Below the pieces are notes generated by a model, which saw only the letters and a list, made by a program, of their open reading frames with translations, did not search any database and was not told the DNA's origin. From Janthinobacterium agaricidamnosum (lineage in GTDB: Bacteria; Pseudomonadota; Gammaproteobacteria; Burkholderiales; Burkholderiaceae_D), in the NCBI RefSeq assembly GCF_003667705.1, contig NZ_CP033019.1, forward strand, positions 4,650,001 through 4,714,000: a DNA stretch of 64,000 nucleotides, read 5' to 3'. The position numbers were made by a program, and so were the translations under genes. Below, in pieces: positions 54,808-64,000 of this stretch (position 1 is the stretch's first letter; each line of letters starts with the position of its first letter).

Positions 54808-55554
54808 TTACTCGTCGACGTAATCGGGTTCGATATCGAGACCGCCATAGCGGTTTTCGCACGAGCGGCGCGTCAATTCCTGCTTGCCGCTCTTGCCATC
54901 AAGCACCATCGTCAAGTCGCGGCAAGTACGGTGGTAGCTGCCAGGTTTGGCGTCCGTCCGCGAGGGCGTCAAAGTGACGCGCAAGGGCACGGCATTGCCC
55001 AGCCCCTTGTTGCTCCATTCACGGCTCTTGCCATCCTCTTCATCTTTCAAGGTGCGCACGGCGGCCGTCAGCAAGGATTTCTGTTCCTTCGCATTCAGCT
55101 TGGCGATGGTCACGTCGGACAGGAAAGGCGGATACACGACGGGCGCCGGGTCCTTGCCCTGCACATCCCAACGGCCGCTGTTCTGCGAACACGTACGGCG
55201 GCTCAGGTCTTGCGACTTGTCGCCCGCCGTGACGACGAATTTCAGGTCGCGGCAGATGTGCGCCTTCAGGCTGTGTTCCGTCATGCCGGAGTTGCTGAAG
55301 TTATATGTGACTTTCACCCGCACGCCACGGTCGCCGCCGTTGTCCCACACATGCGCTTCCTGGTCGTCGTCGTCCTTGTTGAGGTCGTTGAACAGCTCGT
55401 TGAGCAGCATGTCCTTTTCCAGCGGCGTCAGGGTCGCCACGGTGATCTCGTCGAGAATCGTGGGCGTTTGCGCGGCGGCATTGCCCAGGCAGGCGAGGCC
55501 GACGAGGGCGGCACCGAGCAGGCGCAGGGCGGGACGGGAAAGAGTCGATGGCAT
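54808..55554 (-). CDS. Secreted protein with an internal duplication
   Basis: A 248-residue exported protein (signal peptide to CLGNAAA/QTP, about 28). Two related modules of about 95 residues: the first starts EITVATLTPLEKDMLLNELF and ends CRDLKFVVTAGDKSQDLSRR, the second starts DVTIAKLNAKEQKSLLTAAV and ends CRDLTMVLDGKSGKQELTRR. Both share HxCRDL and RRTC/RRSC cysteines, likely a disulfide in each. They resemble the C-terminal domain of 17-kDa-antigen-type proteins. Function unknown. Confidence 0.75.
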   Translation of the reverse strand: MPSTLSRPALRLLGAALVGLACLGNAAAQTPTILDEITVATLTPLEKDMLLNELFNDLNKDDDDQEAHVWDNGGDRGVRVKVTYNFSNSGMTEHSLKAHICRDLKFVVTAGDKSQDLSRRTCSQNSGRWDVQGKDPAPVVYPPFLSDVTIAKLNAKEQKSLLTAAVRTLKDEEDGKSREWSNKGLGNAVPLRVTLTPSRTDAKPGSYHRTCRDLTMVLDGKSGKQELTRRSCENRYGGLDIEPDYVDE

Positions 55555-55780
55555 GGTGTGCTTTCTGGTACAGGGGAATATTGATATGCAATTGCAATCA
55601 TCTTATCAAAGTCCATAGCAAAACTCTGTTTCCTGTGCGTACAGGAACGCCGTTCGCCTGACGGGCATGCTAGAGTCGCGCCTGTTGCTGACGCCCGGGA
55701 ACGAGGCTTGCGTTTGCGCAAACCCTGCGTAAATGCAGGCTGCGTAGAACGTCCAAGCTTATCTTCCCGGAGAATAAGCC

Positions 55781-55810
55781 CTTGAATAAGCCCCCTACCG
55801 TCCCTATAAT
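55781..55810 (+). promoter_or_regulatory. groESL promoter (sigma-70 with sigma-32-like features)
   Basis: TTGAAT (55782-55787), 17 bases, TATAAT (55805-55810). CTTGAAT and CCCTATAAT also fit a heat-shock sigma-32 promoter with about 14 bases between. The -10 abuts the CIRCE element, so HrcA binding would occlude it. Confidence 0.75.
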
Positions 55811-55836
55811 TAGCACTCGTTAGTAGAGAGTGCTAA
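55810..55836. promoter_or_regulatory. CIRCE operator (HrcA site)
   Basis: TTAGCACTC-N9-GAGTGCTAA, a perfect match to the classical CIRCE consensus, directly after the -10 box. It indicates HrcA repression of groES-groEL. Confidence 0.97.
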
Positions 55837-56078
55837 CAAACTCTTTCGTAGCAATCCTCAAGACATGATGGTGTCTGCCGGGCAACAGCAGGGAACGCTA
55901 CGCGGCGGGCGACGCCGCGATGCCACCACTGCCCAGCGCCGGCATGCACCCGATGCCATGGGGTTTGCTTGACCGTTGCGGGCTGCTTTCAACGGCGGTC
56001 ACTGAAAGCACGCCTGGCGCTGTGCCAGGCATGTATTCATTTAGCAACACCTATCCATTGAACTTTAAGGAGTTTTGT

Positions 56079-56369
56079 ATGAATCTGCGCCCATTGAACG
56101 ATCGCGTCATCGTCAAACGCCTCGACCAGGAAACCAAGACTGCGTCCGGCCTCATCATTCCTGATGCAGCTGCTGAAAAACCGGATCAAGGCGAAGTCCT
56201 TGCCGTAGGCAATGGCAAGATTCTCGACGACGGCAAAGTCCGTCCTCTGGATGTCAAAGTGGGCGACCGCGTCCTGTTCGGCAAGTACGCCGGCCAAACC
56301 GTCAAAGTTGACGGCGATGAGCTGCTGGTCATGCGCGAAGAAGACATCATGGCGATCGTCGTCAAGTAA
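56079..56369 (+). CDS. groES: Co-chaperonin GroES
   Basis: A 96-residue heptameric lid of the chaperonin. [15 protein letters not shown], the mobile loop [14 protein letters not shown], and [16 protein letters not shown] are diagnostic. AAGGAG precedes the ATG at 56079. The first gene of the CIRCE-controlled operon; groEL follows 50 bases later. Confidence 0.98.
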   Translation: MNLRPLNDRVIVKRLDQETKTASGLIIPDAAAEKPDQGEVLAVGNGKILDDGKVRPLDVKVGDRVLFGKYAGQTVKVDGDELLVMREEDIMAIVVK

Positions 56370-56386
56370 TTGTTTCCACGTTGTAG

Positions 56387-58069
<1,683 letters not shown>

Positions 58070-58168
58070 TGTCCTGCGGCCAGTCGCGCAGGCGACGGCG
58101 CACCTGGCCGCATACGCCGGGACAGGGCTGGCAGGCCAAAAGCTGCCAGCGCCTCCCCGGCGGCCCCG

Positions 58169-58200
58169 AAAGCCACCTCCCACGGAAGGTGGCTTTTTTT
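58169..58200 (+). terminator. Intrinsic terminator after groEL
   Basis: AAAGCCACCT-N8-AGGTGGCTTT with a T-run, 10-bp stem, about 100 bases past the groEL stop. Confidence 0.9.
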
Positions 58201-58290
58201 CGTCTTGCTTTTTAGAAATTTCAACGATTGCCCGCCTGCACGTTTTGCTTTAGCATGGCCGCCATCGTCCCTCTTTCTCACGCCACCATC

Positions 58291-58764
58291 ATGCAGCCAC
58301 GCGCCTCTTCTTCCAAAACCACCATCATCGCCGGCATCCTGGCCGGCTTGCTGGCCGCCGGGCTCGGCGCTTTCTACCTGCACCAGCAAGGCGCGCCGCA
58401 CGGCACCAATGCCCCGGCCGCGAGCAGCCAGGCGGCGCCAGAACAGAGCGCGCGCGCCGTCGATGCGCTGATGGCATTGCCGGAAATCAAGGCCTGGTCG
58501 GCGCATATCGAAAAGGCTTCGGGCGGCCGCGCCCACGGCGCCGTGATGGAAACGTCGCCCGACGTGCGTCTCATCGATGGCAAGCCCTACTATGACCTGA
58601 ACTTTGTGGAAAACACGCCAGACGCGGCGCACCGCTGGGAGAGTTTCGTCGTCTCCCAGGATGGCAAGCGCATCCTCGTCGATGACGTCGTCAGCGGTGA
58701 GCTGATCAGCCTGGAACAATGGCGCAAGGACAATGCGCCCATGCAGCGCATCGCCACGCAGTAA
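58291..58764 (+). CDS. Membrane-anchored hypothetical protein
   Basis: A 157-residue protein with a short N-terminal cytosolic tail and one membrane segment (TTIIAGILAGLLAAGLGAFY). The rest (about 60-157) is periplasmic, with VDALMALPEIKAWSAHIEK and FVVSQDGKRILVDDVVSGEL. No family is recognised beyond hypothetical. The start MQPRASSSK was chosen because upstream codons add only an odd leader. It is convergent with the MFS gene at 58769. Confidence 0.6.
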   Translation: MQPRASSSKTTIIAGILAGLLAAGLGAFYLHQQGAPHGTNAPAASSQAAPEQSARAVDALMALPEIKAWSAHIEKASGGRAHGAVMETSPDVRLIDGKPYYDLNFVENTPDAAHRWESFVVSQDGKRILVDDVVSGELISLEQWRKDNAPMQRIATQ

Positions 58765-58768
58765 CTGC

Positions 58769-60031
58769 CTACGCCGGCGCGCCCTGCGGCGGCGCGCCGC
58801 GCACGCGCGCCACCCACCACACCGTCCACAGCGACAAGCCCGCCGCCAGCCAGCCATTGATGCCGTAGCCGCTGATGTGGCCGGCCGCATCCGTCTGCAG
58901 GGTCAGGCCGCCCAGCCAGGCGCCCAGGCCGCTGCCAAAGCTTTGCAGAGCCGAATTGGCGCTGAGAAACGCGCCCCGCTTGTGCGTTTCCGGGATGGTC
59001 GTCAGCAGCGCCTGCAGCGGCACCATGCGGCCCGAGACGAGGGCCATAAAGAAGGGAAACGCCAGCATCAGCCCCAGCAGCGGCAGCTGGGGCAAGTGCG
59101 TCATGAACAGCAGCGGCGCAATCGACAGCAGGGACACCCAGCGGTACACCTGCTGCTTGCCGGCCCGGTCCGCCCAGCGGCCGATCAGGCGCGCAGTAAA
59201 GATCGTGGCGCAGCCGCCCGCCAGATACACCCAGGTGACATCGGCCGGCGCCAGCCCCATATTGCCCACGAGCACGGGCGAAATGAAGGGAATGACCAGC
59301 ATGCCGGCCGTCATGTTGACAATCGACAAGGAGAACGCTTTCAGGTGGCGCCGCTCGCGGAACAGCGCCAGCAGGTTCGGCAGCACCTGGCGCAGCGGCG
59401 TGGGAGCGGCGCCCATGTGCGCCGTGAGCGAGGGCAGCACGCGCGCCGCGCCCAGCCAGACCAGCAGCGACAGCACGACCAGCAGGAAAAACGGCGAGGC
59501 CCAGCCAAAGTGCGCGGCCAGCACCACGCCGATGGGTACGCCTCCCACGGCCGCCATGGCAAACGAGGTCATGACGATGCCCGTGGCCGCGCCGCGCCGC
59601 TCGGAAGGAATCACGTCGCCGATGATGGCCATGACCATGGCGCCCAGCACGCCGCCCGTCAGCCCTGCAAACGCGCGCGACCACAGCAGCACATAAAAGT
59701 TCGGCGCCAGCGCGCAAGCGAGGTTCGACAAGGTGAACAGGCAAAACATGGTCAGCAGCAGCTTCTTGCGGTCAAAGCGGTCGATATACGTGGCCGCCAG
59801 CAAGCCGGACAGGCCCGCGCACCAGGCGTAGGCGGAAACGGCGCCCGAGACGGCGGCCGGGCCGATGTGGAACGCCTGCATCAGCTGAGGCGCCAGCGGC
59901 ATCATCACCATGAAATCCATGATGACGGTAAATTGCGTCAGCGCAAGCAGCCACAGCATCGCGCGCTCGCGCGCCGGCGTCAGAGCCGCGCCAGCGGACA
60001 TATCAGGGGAAGGGCTCGGTACAGGTTTCAT
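58769..60031 (-). CDS. MFS transporter (DHA1-like)
   Basis: A 420-residue major facilitator with 12 hydrophobic segments. LTQFTVIMDFMVMMPLAPQL, YIDRFDRKKLLLTMF, RAFAGLTGGVLGAMVMAIIG and RRGAATGIVMTSFAMA are typical of drug- or sugar-efflux DHA1-type carriers. MKPVPSPSP at 60031 is chosen as start. Substrate unknown. Divergent from the GNAT gene by 74 bases. Confidence 0.85.
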   Translation of the reverse strand: MKPVPSPSPDMSAGAALTPARERAMLWLLALTQFTVIMDFMVMMPLAPQLMQAFHIGPAAVSGAVSAYAWCAGLSGLLAATYIDRFDRKKLLLTMFCLFTLSNLACALAPNFYVLLWSRAFAGLTGGVLGAMVMAIIGDVIPSERRGAATGIVMTSFAMAAVGGVPIGVVLAAHFGWASPFFLLVVLSLLVWLGAARVLPSLTAHMGAAPTPLRQVLPNLLALFRERRHLKAFSLSIVNMTAGMLVIPFISPVLVGNMGLAPADVTWVYLAGGCATIFTARLIGRWADRAGKQQVYRWVSLLSIAPLLFMTHLPQLPLLGLMLAFPFFMALVSGRMVPLQALLTTIPETHKRGAFLSANSALQSFGSGLGAWLGGLTLQTDAAGHISGYGINGWLAAGLSLWTVWWVARVRGAPPQGAPA

Positions 60032-60105
60032 GCGGCAGATATTAAGGATGGCGGCGGTGAACGGCAAGGTTTACTTTCTGGCATCGAAGCCCGATACTCG
60101 CCCAC

Positions 60106-60675
60106 ATGCCCGCCACCACCGTCCGCCCCCTGACGCCCGACGACGTTGCCGCCTACCGCGCGCTGCGCCTGGCCGGCATCGCCGAACTGCCCGCCGCCTT
60201 CTGCACCACGCACGCGGCGGAGAGCGGCTTGCCGCTGGCACGGATAGCCGAGCGCTTGCGCATCACGCCCCACCAAATAATATTTGGCGTTTTCGACGAA
60301 GAACAATTGATCGGCATTGCCGGCCTGCGCCGCGAACCGATCGCCGTCGTGCATGACAAGGCCAGCCTGTGGGGCGTATACGTGGCGCCGCAGGCGCGCG
60401 GGCGCGGCGCTGCACGACAACTGCTGCAGGCCGCCATTGCCCATGCCTGCGCCATCCCCGAACTGGCCCGCCTGCGCCTGGCCGTGGCGCAGGACAACCA
60501 CGCGGCATTGACCCTGTACCTGGGCTGCGGCTTTACCGTGGCGGACGGCCCCGCATCGGACGGCATGCTGCAAATGCAGCTGTGGCTGCCGCGCCCGGCG
60601 TGTGCAAGTACAAGCGCAAGTGCCGAAAGTAATGTCTTTATGAAAATCAATACCTTACAAATCCCTGCGAAATAG
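60106..60675 (+). CDS. GNAT-family N-acetyltransferase
   Basis: A 189-residue GNAT protein. The acetyl-CoA motif A is LWGVYVAPQARGRGAARQLL (about 87-106) and motif B is RLRLAVAQDNHAALTLYLGC. Substrate unknown. The last 25 residues (PACASTSASAESNVFMKINT) are poorly conserved-looking and may be an extension. Confidence 0.85.
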   Translation: MPATTVRPLTPDDVAAYRALRLAGIAELPAAFCTTHAAESGLPLARIAERLRITPHQIIFGVFDEEQLIGIAGLRREPIAVVHDKASLWGVYVAPQARGRGAARQLLQAAIAHACAIPELARLRLAVAQDNHAALTLYLGCGFTVADGPASDGMLQMQLWLPRPACASTSASAESNVFMKINTLQIPAK

Positions 60676-60757
60676 CGGACAGGCCGTTTTTTCTGTTGCA
60701 AGCAAACGCGGCAGGCCTTAGCATCGCGGCTTACAAAAAAAACTTGGGGGAGAGCCA

Positions 60758-62332
60758 ATGTCATCGGCCGAGACACAAACCGCCACGGGCAAAATGCCGC
60801 GGCAAATACCGTACATCATCGCCAACGAAGGCTGCGAACGCTTCAGCTTTTACGGCATGCGCAACATCCTGACGCCATTCCTCATCAGCACCCTGCTGCT
60901 GATGATCCCGATCGACCAGCGCACAGGCGAAGCCAAGCACGTGTTCCACACCTTCGTCATCGGCGTGTATTTCTTCCCGCTGCTGGGCGGCTGGCTGGCC
61001 GACCGCTTCTTCGGCAAGTACAACACCATCTTCTGGCTCAGCCTCGTGTATTGCGCGGGCCACGCCTGCCTGGCCCTGTTTGAAAACAGCGTCAACGGCT
61101 TCTATTTCGGCCTGTTCCTGATCGCCTTCGGCTCCGGCGGCATCAAGCCGCTCGTCGCCTCGTTTGTCGGCGACCAATTCGACCAGACCAACAAGCACAA
61201 GGCCAAGCTGGTCTTCGACCTGTTCTACTGGATCATCAACTTCGGCTCCTTCTTCGCCTCGCTGCTGATGCCGATGTTCCTGCGCGACTTCGGCCCGTCG
61301 ATCGCCTTCGGCATCCCCGGCCTGATGATGCTGGCCGCCACCGTCGTCTTCTGGATGGGCGCCAAGAAATACGTGCACGTGCCGCCGGCGCCGCCGAATC
61401 CCGATTCGTTCACCCGCGTGGCCCGCACGGCACTGCTGGCGCGCGTCGACGGCGGTTCGCGTCCCGGCCTGTACGTCGCCTACGTGGGCGTGATCGGCGC
61501 CCTGTACGCGTTCTACAGCATTCCCGAATGGGGCTTCGTGATTTCCGCGTGTACCGCGCTGGTCTTGCTGCTGGCCTTCGGCAGCATCGGCACGGCCATG
61601 CAGCTGGAACGCGCGCGCGGCATCCACCCGGACGAAGCCGTCGAAGGCGTGCGCGCCGTGCTGCGCATCCTCGTCATCTTCGCCCTCGTCACGCCGTTCT
61701 TCTCGCTGTTCGACCAGAAGGCCTCGACGTGGATCGTGCAGGCGAACACCATGGAAAAACCGAGCTGGTTCCTGCCGGCGCAGATGCAGGCGCTGAACCC
61801 GATGCTGGTGATGCTGCTGATCCCGTTCAACAACCTGGTGCTGTATCCGATGCTCAACCGCTTCGGCCTGGAAGCGACGGCCCTGCGCCGCATGACGGCC
61901 GGTATCGGCTTTTCCTCGCTGGCGTGGATCGTCATCGGCTTGCTGCAGCTGGCCCTCGACAGCGGCAACGCCGTCTCCATCATGTGGCAGATCCTGCCGT
62001 ACGCCCTGCTGACGTTCGGCGAAGTGCTGGTCTCGGCCACGGGCCTGGAGTTTGCGTACAGCCAGGCGCCCGTCTCGATGAAGGGCGCCATCATGAGCTT
62101 CTGGAACCTGTCGACCACGGTGGGCAACCTGTGGGTGCTGATCGTCAACCGCAGCGTCATGAATGAAGGCGTGATCGGCAAGATCGCCGAGAGCGGCATC
62201 AGCGTGACGGCTTTCCAGATGTTCTTCTTCGCCGCCTTTGCCGCCGTCGCCATGCTGGCCTTCGGCCTGTATGCGAAGCGCTACAAGATGGTGGACAACT
62301 ACCGCCAGGCGGCTGTCCCGGGCAAGGCGTAA
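60758..62332 (+). CDS. POT-family peptide/proton symporter
   Basis: A 524-residue proton-dependent oligopeptide transporter. The helix-1 signature NEGCERFSFYGMRNILTPFL and the FGSGGIKPLVASFVGDQFDQ region are diagnostic. About 14 hydrophobic segments are present. GGGGAGA lies upstream of the ATG. It imports di- and tripeptides across the inner membrane. A palindromic repeat follows. Confidence 0.93.
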   Translation: MSSAETQTATGKMPRQIPYIIANEGCERFSFYGMRNILTPFLISTLLLMIPIDQRTGEAKHVFHTFVIGVYFFPLLGGWLADRFFGKYNTIFWLSLVYCAGHACLALFENSVNGFYFGLFLIAFGSGGIKPLVASFVGDQFDQTNKHKAKLVFDLFYWIINFGSFFASLLMPMFLRDFGPSIAFGIPGLMMLAATVVFWMGAKKYVHVPPAPPNPDSFTRVARTALLARVDGGSRPGLYVAYVGVIGALYAFYSIPEWGFVISACTALVLLLAFGSIGTAMQLERARGIHPDEAVEGVRAVLRILVIFALVTPFFSLFDQKASTWIVQANTMEKPSWFLPAQMQALNPMLVMLLIPFNNLVLYPMLNRFGLEATALRRMTAGIGFSSLAWIVIGLLQLALDSGNAVSIMWQILPYALLTFGEVLVSATGLEFAYSQAPVSMKGAIMSFWNLSTTVGNLWVLIVNRSVMNEGVIGKIAESGISVTAFQMFFFAAFAAVAMLAFGLYAKRYKMVDNYRQAAVPGKA

Positions 62333-62340
62333 TCATACAA

Positions 62341-62431
62341 GTAGGTTGGATTAGCCCAAAGGGCGTAATCGACAACGCTGCTGACAATGTCGTCGGATTA
62401 CGCGTGGCGATGCCACGCTAATCCGACCTAC
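62341..62431. repeat. Double palindrome, family B copies 2 and 3
   Basis: Outer arms GTAGGTTGGATTAGC (62341-62355) and GCTAATCCGACCTAC (62417-62431) are inverted with one mismatch. Within it are two smaller palindromes, GTTGGATTA-GCCC-AAA-GGGC-G-TAATCGAC and GTCGGATTA...TAATCCGAC. It lies between the peptide transporter and pgm in convergent orientation and could act as a terminator; a T-run follows. Confidence 0.8.
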
Positions 62432-62442
62432 GCGCCCTTTTT

Positions 62443-64000
<1,558 letters not shown>

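Larger units (their letters stand above)
55555..56078. other. 524-bp region upstream of groES
   Basis: No gene. It contains the heat-shock promoter and CIRCE element of groES-groEL at 55.78-55.84 kb and a small hairpin (TTCCTGT-GCGT-ACAGGAA, 55630-55647). The leader from CIRCE to groES is about 240 bases long. Confidence 0.7.

Overview
The window is high-GC chromosomal DNA with dense, mostly housekeeping genes. Family-level resemblance of the proteins and local gene orders (fkpB-ispH; zapB-like/zapA/6S RNA/EVE; holC after an M3 oligopeptidase; aceE-aceF-lpdA with lipoyl-bearing E3) point to a betaproteobacterium, most likely Oxalobacteraceae (Janthinobacterium/Massilia/Duganella-like). That placement is inferred from the sequence; no database search was run.

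Layout. 1-9.2 kb: truncated livH, ispH-fkpB facing away from radC, the rpmB-rpmG ribosomal pair, a fatty-acid desaturase, a purN-rsmB-mscS run and a lone barstar-like gene. 9.6-13 kb: a glycine-zipper envelope protein, a spermidine-synthase-like protein, an orphan GspE-type ATPase and tRNA-Lys. 13-16.2 kb: a lower-GC insert holding one BACON-repeat/beta-propeller lipoprotein, bracketed by two copies of the sequence that follows the tRNA. 16.3-26.3 kb: small secreted proteins, several peptidases (S9, M49-like, HEXXH), an MFS carrier, a BON-domain protein and an atypical SDR. 26.4-32.5 kb: a LysR regulator and a complete tripartite efflux operon (membrane fusion protein, DHA2 pump, outer-membrane factor) facing its TetR regulator across two palindromes. 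32.5-34.7 kb: a degenerate metallophosphoesterase-like gene, a MITE-like inverted repeat, and a tandem array of truncated lpdA 3' ends. 34.7-41 kb: the pyruvate dehydrogenase operon. 41.5-45.3 kb: folD, an M3 oligopeptidase, holC and a small coupled gene. 45.6-53.8 kb: branched-chain amino-acid binding protein, two LysR regulators, an NAD-dependent epimerase-like protein, cytochrome c, ilvD, lgt and an EVE-domain protein. 53.8-58.2 kb: 6S RNA, zapA, a zapB-like gene and groES-groEL under a CIRCE element. 58.2-64 kb: an anchored hypothetical protein, MFS, GNAT, POT-family peptide transporter and a truncated phosphoglucomutase.

Most genes are ordinary. The parts that deserve attention are the tRNA-Lys whose 3' half no longer pairs cleanly, together with the duplicated downstream sequence around the lipoprotein insert; the lpdA 3'-end tandem array; the apparently dead phosphoesterase with a STAND-like C terminus; and several families of palindromic intergenic repeats. 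No convincing CRISPR array, prophage, complete insertion sequence or clearly new defence system was seen.
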